Source: Streptomyces sp. NBC_01669
GTDB lineage: Bacteria; Actinomycetota; Actinomycetes; Streptomycetales; Streptomycetaceae
DNA length: 64,000 nucleotides
Direction of reading: 5' to 3'
NCBI RefSeq assembly: GCF_026339735.1
Contig: NZ_JAPEQG010000001.1
Coordinates: 8,927,001 to 8,991,000 of the forward strand
Within the stretch, counting starts at the first letter, position 1; each line of letters starts with the position of its first letter. The notes below the pieces were generated by a model. That model worked only from the letters and a program-made list of their open reading frames with translations. It was not told where the DNA came from and searched no databases. Below are positions 44,745 through 53,452 of the stretch, one piece after another. A program made the position numbers and the translations under genes.

Positions 44745-45212
44745 GACGGCCACCAGTCATGTGACGTCGGGCGACCTCCGCCAGGGCGCGGTCGCAGCCG
44801 GTCATCACGGCCAGGATGTCGATGATCTGCTCGTGCCAGATCGCCACCCCGTACGTATCGCGCAGCACGGGTTTCTCCCGACGGTGTTCGAGTCCTGGAT
44901 CAGGGCGAAGGCGAACTGGTCGTTCAGCGGCACGTGGTCGGGATTGTCGAGGTCGATCGGCCGGCCGGTCGTGCGGCGGATCTCGGTGACGGCGTGCGCC
45001 ATCGCCGACTGCATCCGCACCTCGAGGACGTCGAGCTTGAGCAGGCCGAGGTCTTCGACGCCTTCCTTGTGGGCCTGGACCATCGGGTACTGCCCGCCCG
45101 GCGTCGGCTGCACCGGCAGCCGGCCCAGCAAGGTTGCGTTCGACAGGATCACGCCGCACGGGTGCATCGCGATCCCACGCGGCAGTGCGTCGAGGCCTTC
45201 GGCGAGTTCCTA
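44745..45212 (-). pseudogene. DNA polymerase III alpha (error-prone DnaE type) fragment
   Basis: Reverse strand: LAEGLDALPRGIAMHPCGVI, GGQYPMVQAHKEGVEDLGLL, KLDVLEVRMQSAMAHAVTEI and LNDQFAFALIQDSNTVG, then after a deletion with frame change GVAIWHEQIIDILAVMTGCD and RALAEVARRHM. These are consecutive parts of the DnaE polymerase domain with the intervening region missing. It is a dead fragment truncated at both ends. Confidence 0.85.
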
Positions 45213-45310
45213 CAGCGGACCGTGCGAGTTGGCCTACGTCGGGGGCGCACACTCTGTGGTGGGGAGGCTGCGCCTGGGACTCGTTCGCCATCCCTGTTCT
45301 TGCGTGGGTA

Positions 45311-45330
45311 TCCCCGGCTTCAGCCGGGGA
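45311..45330. repeat. IS605 left-end hairpin
   Basis: TCCCCGGCTTCAGCCGGGGA, 9-bp perfect stem with a 2-base centre, about 65 bp beyond the tnpA stop. It is the expected recognition structure for the single-strand transposase. Confidence 0.75.
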
Positions 45331-45394
45331 GGGAAACGCGTCCTAAGCCCGGAGGCGCGAAGCGCCGGAGTTCGCTCCGCCTCTGTCGTTGCGG

Positions 45395-45823
45395 TCAGAT
45401 AGGCCGCTTCTGGCCTTCGATGTACTGGCGGATCACGGTCAGCGGTGCACCGCCGCATGATCCTGCGAAGTAGGAGCGGGACCAGAACACTGCCCCCATG
45501 CCGATCCGGTTGATGCGGCCGGTGTACTCGGCCCGCAGGTACCGGGAGCTTACGCCCTTGAGGGAGTTGATCAGTTTAGACAGGGCGACTTTCGGCGGGT
45601 AGTGCACCAACAGGTGCACGTGATCCGCCTCGCCGTTGAACTCGCGTAGCTCTGTCTCGAAGCTGGCGCAGACCTCTCGCATGATCTCCTCGCACCGTTT
45701 GAGCATGGCGTCATCGAAGATGTCACGCCGGTACTTGGTGACGAACACCAAGTGTGCGTGGAGGTTGTAGGTGACGTGCCGTCCGGTGCGGATATCGGGG
45801 TTTGGCTTCCAGCGTGGTGACAT
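45395..45823 (-). CDS. tnpA: IS200/IS605 Y1 transposase TnpA
   Basis: A 142-residue HUH single-strand transposase. The metal-binding HUH is H68-V-H70 in EADHVHLLVHY, and the nucleophilic Tyr is Y134 in VIRQYIEGQ. The fold blocks NLHAHLVFVTKYRRDIF and LSKLINSLKGVSSRYLR are complete. It is divergent from tnpB with about 50 bp between. Full length for the family, probably active. Confidence 0.95.
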   Translation of the reverse strand: MSPRWKPNPDIRTGRHVTYNLHAHLVFVTKYRRDIFDDAMLKRCEEIMREVCASFETELREFNGEADHVHLLVHYPPKVALSKLINSLKGVSSRYLRAEYTGRINRIGMGAVFWSRSYFAGSCGGAPLTVIRQYIEGQKRPI

Positions 45824-45875
45824 ACGCCAAGCGTAGTATGATCAAGCGAGCCAACGTGGAAGGGGGGTGGGCCGG

Positions 45876-47075
45876 ATGATTCGTGCGTACAAGTTCCTTA
45901 TGCGGCCCACCATGGGCCAGACGATCGCACTGGGCGAGATGCTGCGCGATCACTGCTCCCTCTACAACGGTGCCTTGCAGGAACGCCGTGACGCGTACCG
46001 GCACGTATCGAAGACGAGCATCAAGTACGGGATGCAGTCCGCGCAGCTCAAGGAGATCCGGGTGCACGACCCGGAGCGTCAGGGCCGGTGGTCCTTCTCC
46101 TCCCAGCAGGCGACGCTTCGCCGTCTCGGCAAGGCATTCGCCGCGTTCTTCCGCCGCGTCAAGGCGGGGGAAACGCCGGGCTACCCGCGCTTCCGTGGCG
46201 TGAACTGGTTCGACACGGTCGACTTCCCCAAGGACGGGGACGGCTGCCGCTGGGACTCCACTCCGCACGACCCGGTCACCCGCGTCCGCTTCCAAGGTGT
46301 CGGGCACGTCAAGGTCAACCAGCACCGGCCGGTGGTCGGCAAGGTCAAGACCGTGTCCCTCAAGCGTGAGGGCAAGCGCTGGTACGTGATCCTGACCGCC
46401 GAGCAGACCGCGCCTAAGCCGCTTCCCGCGACCGGCTCTGTGGTCGGCATCGACATGGGCATAGCCAACTTCCTTGCCGACTCGGGCGGCGAGTTCATCG
46501 AGAACCCCCGGCACGGGCGGAAGGCCGCCGCGAAGCTCGAAGCGGCACAGCAGGCTGTCGCTCGGTGCAAGCGCCGCAGCAACCGGCGTAAGAAGGCCGT
46601 CCAGAAGGTTGCGGACCTGCACCGAAAGGTCCGCCGTCAGCGCCTCGATCATGCACACAAGACCGCGTGGGGCCTGGTCCGCGAACACGACTTCATCGCG
46701 CACGAAGACCTTAAGATCCGCAACATGGTCAAGGCCCCCGCACCGAGGCCCGACCCCGACCAGCCGGGCAGCTTCCTGCCCAACAGGGCCGCCGCAAAGG
46801 CCGGACTCAACCACTCGATCTCGGATGCCGGATGGGGGGTGTTCCTGACGATCCTGCACGCCAAGGCTGAAAGTGCCGGACGAGACGTGATCGCTGTGGA
46901 CCCCCGCAACACCTCCCGGACCTGCCCCGAATGCGGGCACGTCGCAGCGGAGAACCGGCCCACACAGGAGAAGTTCCACTGCGTCTCGTGCGACCACAGC
47001 GCGCACGCGGACACGGTGGGCGCCCTGAACGTTCTACGGGCCGGGCTGGTCCGTCGCGAAGCCGCACCGGCATAG
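45876..47075 (+). CDS. tnpB: IS605 TnpB RNA-guided nuclease
   Basis: A 399-residue protein starting at ATG 45876 after GGAAGGGGGG; GTG 45867 is an alternative. RuvC residues are complete: D193 in VVGIDMGIANF, E277 in FIAHEDLKIRNM and D379 in AHADTVGALNV. The zinc finger is CPECGH...CVSCDH. TnpB proteins cut DNA guided by an RNA (omega RNA) from the element's right end; intact residues suggest activity. Confidence 0.95.
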   Translation: MIRAYKFLMRPTMGQTIALGEMLRDHCSLYNGALQERRDAYRHVSKTSIKYGMQSAQLKEIRVHDPERQGRWSFSSQQATLRRLGKAFAAFFRRVKAGETPGYPRFRGVNWFDTVDFPKDGDGCRWDSTPHDPVTRVRFQGVGHVKVNQHRPVVGKVKTVSLKREGKRWYVILTAEQTAPKPLPATGSVVGIDMGIANFLADSGGEFIENPRHGRKAAAKLEAAQQAVARCKRRSNRRKKAVQKVADLHRKVRRQRLDHAHKTAWGLVREHDFIAHEDLKIRNMVKAPAPRPDPDQPGSFLPNRAAAKAGLNHSISDAGWGVFLTILHAKAESAGRDVIAVDPRNTSRTCPECGHVAAENRPTQEKFHCVSCDHSAHADTVGALNVLRAGLVRREAAPA

Positions 47076-47102
47076 CGAGAAGCCCCCTCGTTCACGAGGG
47101 GG
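46960..47102 (+). ncRNA. Candidate omega RNA region and right-end hairpin of IS605
   Basis: In this family the guide RNA overlaps the tnpB 3' end and runs to the right end. Here the sequence ends in an 8-bp hairpin (CCCCCTCG-TTCA-CGAGGGGG, 47083-47102) followed by GAGGAGTCACG. The extent is inferred from family knowledge; the guide would be the flank after the element end. Confidence 0.4.
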
Positions 47103-47198
47103 AGGAGTCACGTCGCTATCTTGCCAGGACGGCGATCGGGCGGGCTGGCACCACACCATCGCCCGCTTCACACCCCATCTCAATCGCGGGGGAACTCG

Positions 47199-47861
47199 TT
47201 AGCTGGAGCCCCGTGACGGCACCGGGTCCGCAGAGGTGTCGCGGGGGCTGTTCGCCGGCTCCGCAGTTGCAGCGTCCCCTTCTCCACGAGAAGCCTCGCG
47301 CATGAGCTGCTCTCTGGCTGTCGGTCCGATGAAGGGCTTGAGGAACCTGCTGAGCAACGGGATGGATGAGACCAGTCGTAGAGCAGTGGACGTGTAGAGG
47401 AGCATCAGGGGAGGGACGAAAGCGCCCACCAGCAGCATGACGAATCCGGCACCAGCGATCAGGGTCACGTTGCGGGCCATGTCGGGGGAGGGAGCTCGTT
47501 CGGTGGTGGCGAGCCAGCGAACGAGGTACAGCTCTGCCAGAACATGGAGGACGGCCAAAACGCCCCAGACAACGGCGAAAAGACCCTCAAAGATCTTTGC
47601 TTGCCCAGGAGGCTTCCGGTTCTCAGCCTCCTGGCCGGATGAAGTGTCGGCATCGGCTTGGCTGCCGGCTTCCTGGCTCAGGATCCGGTACATGGCCGCT
47701 CTGATCTCACGGTCGAGCGAGGGTGCCTTCTTGGCGACGTACGTGGTGGAGAGCTTTTGGACCTCGGCCCAGCCCAGCAGCAGGATGATGGGGATGACTG
47801 TCACCATCGCCGAGGCGAACTCCTCGGTCATCTTGAAGTTGCCCGTCATGTAGCCGCCCAT
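47199..47861 (-). CDS. Hypothetical membrane protein
   Basis: A 220-residue protein from ATG 47861, preceded by GGGGAGGCGCG. There is an early hydrophobic segment (AMVTVIPIILLLGWAEVQKL), a charged region, then two further helices (GLFAVVWGVLAVLHVLAELY and VTLIAGAGFVMLLVGAFVPP), and a polar Ser/Pro-rich cytosolic tail. No family is recognised. Codon bias and start are good, so it is probably a real gene. It lies directly right of the IS605 element. Confidence 0.75.
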   Translation of the reverse strand: MGGYMTGNFKMTEEFASAMVTVIPIILLLGWAEVQKLSTTYVAKKAPSLDREIRAAMYRILSQEAGSQADADTSSGQEAENRKPPGQAKIFEGLFAVVWGVLAVLHVLAELYLVRWLATTERAPSPDMARNVTLIAGAGFVMLLVGAFVPPLMLLYTSTALRLVSSIPLLSRFLKPFIGPTAREQLMREASRGEGDAATAEPANSPRDTSADPVPSRGSS

Positions 47862-47962
47862 CGCGCCTCCCCGTAGCCCAGTCGCCGGATAGGAAGGTAG
47901 CGGAACATTGCTTCGCGGCCGAACCGCTCACACGGGCCAACTGCTCTGCATCGAAAGGCAAG

Positions 47963-48145
47963 TCAGAAGTCAGCGGCCGCGTGGGCGACGACGGTGAAGT
48001 GCGCGCCGACGAGCGCGTCCTCGAGTTCCTCGGCGTCCAGTCGTTCGCGCACTATGCGCAGCAGCCACTGCGCGGGGTCCTGTCCGTCGCGTTCGGCGGC
48101 CGCGGCGATGGGCTGCATGTCGGTGTCGGTGAACAGCTCCGTCAT
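47963..48145 (-). CDS. Small acidic protein, antitoxin-like character
   Basis: A 60-residue product from ATG 48145: MTELFTDTDMQPIAAAAERD, GQDPAQWLLRIVRERLDAEE, then LEDALVGAHFTVVAHAAADF. The middle looks like one long helix, in the style of small antitoxins or ribbon-helix-helix partners. No toxin gene is next to it and the ribosome-binding site is weak. It could be real or a fragment. Confidence 0.45.
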   Translation of the reverse strand: MTELFTDTDMQPIAAAAERDGQDPAQWLLRIVRERLDAEELEDALVGAHFTVVAHAAADF

Positions 48146-48204
48146 GGCCGGGACAGTAGCAGCGCGCCGGGGCGCAGCGGGGCGCCGAAGACCTGCATCA
48201 CCAG

Positions 48205-48397
48205 GGTGCGGTGCGCGGCGTGCAGGTTGCGCACCGTCCTGGCCGACGCCGAGCCGGACACCATGCGCTTCCGCCTCTACCACCTGCCCGCCCGCCTCAC
48301 CGACCGCGCCCGACGCCGATGGCTGCACGTCGACGCGACCTGGCCGTGGGTAGACACGTTCACCACCTGCCGGCAGCGGTTCACCGCCCTCGCGGCT
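48205..48397 (+). pseudogene. IS1380-family transposase C-terminal fragment
   Basis: Forward strand: LRTVLADAEPDTMRFRLYHL then PARLTDRARRRWLHVDATWP and TCRQRFTALAAVT. This is the C-terminal end of IS1380 transposases (RL-H-PARL---RR-WL-I--TWPW). Nothing upstream of it is left. Confidence 0.7.
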
Positions 48398-48454
48398 GTC
48401 ACCCGACGGCCGGGCACTGCCCCGACAAGGACCAGGAAGGAGGAGGCCGGCAGC

Positions 48455-48935
48455 AGTTCGGGCCCGTGTCGCGTTGGTGCCGGCGAGGGCGATGGAGGCG
48501 ATCGCGTTCGTGGTCACGAGTGGGCCGATGAGGGGGTGCCGCCAGGTGTAGGCGAGGCCGGCCCGGATCTCGCTTCGTAGGCTCGGTCTTTCGGCGCGCG
48601 GGCTTGGGGCGGCCTCGGGGATGCGAATGGGCAGGGTGCACCAGGCGGTGACGAGGTAGGAGACCGCGTCGGCGGCGACCGCGCGGGCGGCGCCGATCAC
48701 GCCGATCAGTCCGCTGGCGAGGGCGGGGCCGCCGATGTCGGCCAGCGTGTTGGCGCTGGCCAGTTTGGCGTTGGTCTCAGGAGCCGGTGCGGCGGCAGGA
48801 GGTGGGGATTGTACGAGAGGCTGGCCGTCATGCCCACGACGTGGCAGGAGCCGACCACGAAGGCCGCCACCCACAGCTGCATCAGGGTCAGCCTGCCGTA
48901 AGCGGCAGCCAGCGGAATTGACCCCGTTGCCGCCG
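48455..48935 (-). pseudogene. MFS transporter fragment, frameshifted
   Basis: Reverse strand: LTLMQLWVAAFVVGSCHVVG, MTASLSYNPHLLPPHRL, then a one-base shift near 48780, then ETNAKLASANTLADIGGPAL and AVAADAVSYLVTAWCTLPIR, RSEIRAGLAYTWRHPLIGPL. This is the central part of a major facilitator (TetA/MacB-like) exporter. Both ends are missing. Confidence 0.75.
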
Positions 48936-49054
48936 CGCAAGAGCAATTGTCAAGAGTTGTGGATCGGGTGTGACTGAGCGAGACAGCTTTCGCTTGGGTG
49001 CGACGTCTGTCGTGGGCCAGTTGGACGCGGGTGACGGTCAGGTGGTCCCGCTGG

Positions 49055-49495
49055 TCAGGCGGGCCGCTGGGCGGGGAACAGTCGCTCGACGGCGGTGACG
49101 ATGGCCTCTCGTCGGGCAGTCAGGAAGGTGTCGCGCTCGATGCCGGCCGCGGCGATGTCGGGCTGGTCGGCCCAGGAGGCGGCGATCTGGTTGACGAGAA
49201 CGAGGATGTCGAGCGGGCCCCAGGCGGGATCGAGCTGCCCGGCCTCCTGGGCCTTGCGCAACTGCTCGGTCTTGTGGGCGACGGTCTGCCGGATTGGGTC
49301 GTCGGCTGCTCGTTCGGTGTCGCCCAGTTCCAGTCGACCCCAGGCCATCAGGCGGTACCGCTCGGGGTGGGCGGCGAAGTAGTCGTGGACGTGGCCCGCG
49401 TAGGCGGGCAGGTCGGTGGGGTCCATGCGGGTGGCCTCGGCGACGGCGGCGAGCTCGCGGCCGGAGACGAACCGGTACAGCTCCTCCTTGCTACC
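49055..49495 (-). pseudogene. TetR-family regulator lacking its DNA-binding domain
   Basis: The C-terminal 145 residues of a TetR protein: GSKEELYRFVSGRELAAVAE, then AYAGHVHDYFAAHPERYRLM and DILVLVNQIAASWADQPDIA. GSKEELY is the last helix of the headpiece; the recognition helices before it are missing. It is cut exactly where the reductase gene at 49497 ends, showing a deletion junction. Confidence 0.8.
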
Positions 49496-49496
49496 G

Positions 49497-50159
49497 CTAG
49501 GCCCGGAAGTCCGACTTGCGCTCGGGTGAGGCGTCGGCTAGAGCCTTCGTCACGCCGTCGACGTCGGCGCGGAGCCCGTAGACCGGGGTGCCGGGCTGCT
49601 GGCGCCAGGAGTCGTCGATGCCGCCGGCGTCGACGGTGTCGAAGCCGAGTTCATCGATCAGGGCGCGGACCCTCGTCTTGGCGGTCTCGTCGTCCGAGGC
49701 GACGGGCAGCGCGATCCGCTCGGGGTGCCCGGCCGGCCGCGGCATGGCGAGGATGTCCTGGGCGAGGGTGCCGTTGAACGCCTTGACGACCGGATGGCCG
49801 AGGTTCTGCTCGGTCCAGCGGCTCTCGGTCAGGCCGTCTTCCTCGATCGCGGCGATCCGTCCGTCGCGCTCCTTGGGGTAGTAGTTGCCGGTGTCGATGA
49901 CGGCGAATCCCTCGGCCGCGCCGTCGAAGAGGCCGGAGGGCAGGCCGGGGACCCTTCGAAGCGGGATGGTCACCACGACGATTTCCGCGCCGCGGGCGGC
50001 TTCGCCGGCAGTGACCGGGGTGGCACCGGTCTCCTCGGCCAGGGCGGCCAAGGTCTCGGGGCCGCGGGAGTTGGCCACGGACACGTCGTGCCCGAGCGCG
50101 GTGAGGCGACGGGTGAGGTTGCCGCCGATATTGCCTGCTCCGATGATGCCGATTTTCAT
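49497..50159 (-). CDS. NADPH-dependent F420 reductase-like NAD(P)-binding protein
   Basis: A 220-residue Rossmann protein from ATG 50159 after GAAGGACAACTC. MKIGIIGAGNIGGNLTRRLT carries the GxGxxG at residues 7-12, followed by VSVANSRGPETL, IVVVTIPLRRVP and VIDTGNYYPKERDGR, then HPVVKAFNGTLAQDIL. This is the pattern of the NADP oxidoreductase/F420 reductase-like family. Its exact substrate cannot be told. The last codons touch a deletion junction, so the C-terminus (SPERKSDFRA) may be altered. Confidence 0.87.
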   Translation of the reverse strand: MKIGIIGAGNIGGNLTRRLTALGHDVSVANSRGPETLAALAEETGATPVTAGEAARGAEIVVVTIPLRRVPGLPSGLFDGAAEGFAVIDTGNYYPKERDGRIAAIEEDGLTESRWTEQNLGHPVVKAFNGTLAQDILAMPRPAGHPERIALPVASDDETAKTRVRALIDELGFDTVDAGGIDDSWRQQPGTPVYGLRADVDGVTKALADASPERKSDFRA

Positions 50160-50210
50160 GAGTTGTCCTTCGAGAGTGGTTCGGTATCCGGCGTCGGCAT
50201 CCAGCGTCGG

Positions 50211-50330
50211 TCAGACGGGGCTGCTGAGCGCGTCGAACTCGCCGTCGGTGAGGGTGATGAGCGCGGAACCGGTGTGCGCCGAGGGCGCCGGCTGCGCGGG
50301 GCTTGCCCCAGGGCCTGCCCGGCCGATCAT
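50211..50330 (-). other. Very short open frame, likely a C-terminal gene fragment
   Basis: A 39-residue frame from ATG 50330 (ending SALITLTDGEFDALSSPV) sits upstream of the reductase. No ribosome-binding site is clear. It is probably the tail of a lost gene; no function is proposed. Confidence 0.25.
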
Positions 50331-50395
50331 GTGACTACTTCATATCCGGATCGTTGTTGTGGACATGGGGCGGCGCGATCTGACGGATGCCAATT

Positions 50396-51160
50396 CGTAG
50401 ACGTGACGGACTCGGCCAAGCCGCGGTACGAGCACGTTCTCCTGGTCGAGCCCCGCGCGATGCCCGGTGAGCCGTACGACTTCGGGCCTGTGAACGTGCA
50501 CGCGGGCGGGATCGCGTGGCACCGGAACCGGCTCTATGTCGCGGACACCAAGGGCGGTCTGCGAGTGTTCAACACCGATCAGATGTTCCGGGTCTCCACG
50601 GGCGGTCCCGCCAGGAGTTGGTGCGGGTACAACGCGGGGACGCGGAAGTACTGCGCGTACGGGTACCGGTATGCCCTGCCGCAGAGCCGGGCCTACGACA
50701 ACGCGGGAGCGCGGCTCGTCTACTCCCAGGCCGCGATCGACCACTCGGCCGGCCCACCGACCCTCCTCGTCAGCGAGTTCAAGCGGTCGGGTACCTCGTG
50801 GGTGGTGCGATGGCACCTGAATCCCGTGACCGGTGCGATCACGACCGAAGAGGCTCGGGGCCAGGAGCAATTTTCCTTGCTGAGGATCCAGGGTGCGGTG
50901 AGCTGGCGGGGGCACCACTTCTTCTCGCTGAGCAACGGTACGAAGCGGCGGGGATGGCTGGCGGCGCGCGAGGTGTGGGCGACCCGGCCGGGCCTGTTCG
51001 GCCGCCTGTCGATCGGGCCGGAGGATCTCGGCTTCAGCGCGTACGGGGGAACCGGCGCATCTGGGGGCTGGGGGAGTACCCGGGCAGGCGCCACGTCTAC
51101 GCGGTGCGGCTGCCGCGCTTCAGTCGTCCGCCGGGCATTCCGGGGCTCGACGAGGACTGA
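50396..51160 (+). pseudogene. C-terminal half of the Tat-exported protein split from 23381-23813
   Basis: Forward strand begins abruptly at FVDVTDSAKPRYEHVLLVEP and continues MPGEPYDFGPVNVHAGGIAW, RLYVADTKGGLRVFNTDQMF and GAVSWRGHHFFSLSNGTKRR. A frameshift near 51050 leads to IWGLGEYPGRRHVYAVRLPR and the stop at 51160. No start or signal peptide is present. In the family this text directly follows the kind of sequence that ends at 23795, so the two look like halves of one gene. Confidence 0.78.
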
Positions 51161-51473
51161 CCAGGCCGCTGGGAAAACGGGGGAGCGGGGAGGCCACCGT
51201 CCACGTCGAGCGGTGGGAAAATGTCCGACATGGACGATCATGACCTCGTCACGCTGTTCCTCAACGCAGAGGTGATGCCGGGCCGGGGCGTCGACCAGAT
51301 CCTGCCGCGTTTGGGTCTGGTATGAAGGGCTCCTCCACGGCATCGACGAATGCGTCCGTCTTGCGAAACTCTCCACCGTGTACGCCGTCTACAAGCAGGC
51401 CGTGCTTGACCTCCTCCGGGCAGGTTGAGGCCCCAAAATTGGCCGCCGACGGCGCTGCCTTGCCCGCGGCCTG

Positions 51474-52097
51474 GTGGTCCGTCTGCCCGATCACGTGGTC
51501 CGCGAGGTTGTGGCCGACCGCGAGCACCGCCCACGCTTCGGCGACCGGCTGCGAGTCCTGCCCTCCGCATTCGACGCCTTCCTCCTCGACTCCGGCCTCA
51601 CGGTCTTCCGCGGCCCCCGCCACGCCGCCCTCGAACGCGCTCTCGCCTCCGTCGAAGAGCACTTCGATGTCATCGTCATCGACCCGCCGCCCAGCCTCGG
51701 CCTGGCCATGGACGCCGGGCTCGTCTACGGCCGCCAACGCGACGACGAAAAGCCCGGCGCCTCCGGCCCCGTCACCCCCGTTGAAGCGGAAGACACCTCC
51801 GCCCAGGCAAACGGAATGCTCATCAACCAGGTCGGATCACTCACCCGGGACTACGACATCGACGTCGACGTCGAACAGCTCGGACTCGTCGTGAACAAAT
51901 ACGACTCCCGACGCGGCTTCATCGCCACTTCCTCCCTCGACAAATGGAAGGCACTCGGCACCCCTCGCGTGCTCTCCGTCATCCCGGACGTCAAGGAACA
52001 GCGCGAAGCCGTCCGAGTCCAAAGGCCCCTCCTCGACTACGCACCCGAGTCCGACCAAGCCCAGAGCATGCGGCAGATCGTGCGGGAACTGGCATGA
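51474..52097 (+). pseudogene. ParA-type partition ATPase lacking Walker A
   Basis: Forward strand: LRVLPSAFDAFLLDSGLTVF, HFDVIVIDPPPSLGLAMDAG (Walker B-type aspartate and ParA PPSLG motif), QLGLVVNKYDSRRGFIATSS and GTPRVLSVIPDVKEQREAVR. The N-terminal deviant Walker A (KGGVGKT) is absent, and the sequence before 51474 is unrelated or frameshifted. The stop overlaps the start of the ParB-like remnant (ATGA). It is the remains of a plasmid partition operon. Confidence 0.8.
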
Positions 52098-52620
52098 AGA
52101 AGGCAGAGTCCCTCGGCACATCCGCCACCGTCGACGCCGTCGCCCACCCCATCAGCAGCCGCGCCGCATCCTTCGCGCGCTACGCCGGACACGGCGAGGA
52201 TGTCGCCCAGCCGCCATCAGTGAAGGCCACACACCGTCACCGACGCTGCGTGTCACGCAGATTGCCCATAATCCGTTCAACCCCTGGGAAGAACTCAAAG
52301 CGGTCGAAGACATGGCTGACAGTCTCACCGCACGAGGTCATCCAGCCTTCATCGTGGTGACCCGAGCGGCCTTCCTCCGCGCACGTCCCGGACACGAAGG
52401 CGATCTCGGGCTGGCCGCGTACGTCGTCGTCCACGGAAACCGCCGTCCTGCCGGTGCCCACATGGCCGGCCTCGACGTCGTCGTGGACGGCAAACCCGTG
52501 GAGTCATTCACGGACGCAGCTGAGGCCGATGAATACGCGGCGGAGATCCCGAACGCCCGGATCGTCGACGGGCTGCGCCTGCCGGACCGCGTCCTGGTCG
52601 AGCTGCTGGAGTGGGTTGTC
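52094..52620 (+). pseudogene. ParB-type partition protein, frameshifted and truncated
   Basis: ATG 52094 opens MKKAESLGTSATVDAVAHPI and SSRAASFARYAGHGEDVAQP. After a frame change near 52215 the ParB N-terminal domain continues: IAHNPFNPWEELKAVEDMAD, SLTARGHPAFIVVTRAAFLR and LAAYVVVHGNRRPAGAHMAG (degenerate GNRR box). The helix-turn-helix and dimer domains are missing. Confidence 0.75.
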
Positions 52621-52869
52621 GAGCTGTTCGGCGGAGGCGGCGGTCAGCACCCTCCTACGTCGTCTGGCGGCTCTGCAGCAGCATCGCCGCCGCCTGGGAG
52701 GCGTGGGACGGGAGTTTCGCCCTCCAACTCCAAGGGCCGCCGAGGGTTCCGAGTGCAGCTGCTCGGCCGGTGACGACCAGCCGTACTAGACCCACGGCGG
52801 GCGGACCCCGTGCCGCCCGTTCCACCCACTGAGTGCCGCCCCGGCCGTACCCTGCTGTGTGGCCGGGGC

Positions 52870-53185
52870 GAGGCTGTGTCAGAACGGGGGTTCGTCCGGC
52901 CAGGCCGGGACGGGCAGGAGCGGGAGGCGCAGCGTGCGCCGGGTGTGAGCGAACCATGGCCTTGTGCTGCCGGTGGACCGTGTCTTCCGGCACGCTCCGG
53001 TTGGCCGGGCGCGGTCCCTGCCGCTCGACACATACCGAGGCCGGCATCGACACCAGGACCGCGACGGCGCGCATCCCGTGACGTTCGTCGCGTCGATCAC
53101 CGTCGTGGCCTTCCGGGCCATTCGGCGCTCCAGGATCAGGTGCAGGGCGTCGACCGCGTCGGCGGTCGCTGCGCACCCAGCCCGC
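52870..53185 (-). pseudogene. AAA/polynucleotide-kinase-type ATPase fragment
   Basis: Reverse strand: ADAVDALHLILERRMARKAT, TVIDATNV, then a frameshift, then MRAVAVLVSMPASVCVERQG, NRSVPEDTVHRQHKAMV. The LERRMARGxTTVVDATN and VPxDVxxRQH motifs are typical of the small Pnkp-like P-loop kinases of actinobacteria. The P-loop at the N-terminus is missing. Confidence 0.65.
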
Positions 53186-53452
53186 GAACCCCGACATCCG
53201 ACTCCTGAGGTAAGGGGCGCCCAGACCCGGCCCCGCCGTGTCCTCGACCTGGTCGCTGCCAGAACCGGTGCTCGCCGCGGCTGGTCGACTGCGAATCGAT
53301 GTGGATCAGTGCGGTGTGGCGGGATCGGGCCAGAGCCAGCCCACCAAGGGCTGTGGCGATCACCCCCGCCACCGGCCGGGCATACGGGTGCAGATCTGCA
53401 CGCGGACGGTGCGGGATGAGTTGCGGGGAGGTGGCCAGCGCGGTCGTCTCGG

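Larger units (their letters stand above)
45305..47110. mobile_element. IS200/IS605-type insertion sequence with tnpA and tnpB
   Basis: Divergent tnpA (45395-45823) and tnpB (45876-47075) are bounded by end hairpins: TCCCCGGCTTCAGCCGGGGA at 45311-45330 and CCCCCTCGTTCACGAGGGGG at 47083-47102. Subterminal hairpins instead of inverted ends are diagnostic of the family. Both genes are intact. The ends are approximate. Confidence 0.9.

Noticed and set aside
47083..47102. Right-end hairpin of IS605 considered an ordinary terminator
   Set aside because: It is matched by a left-end hairpin at 45311-45330 and sits at the expected element end, so a transposition role is more likely, although it may also terminate transcription.
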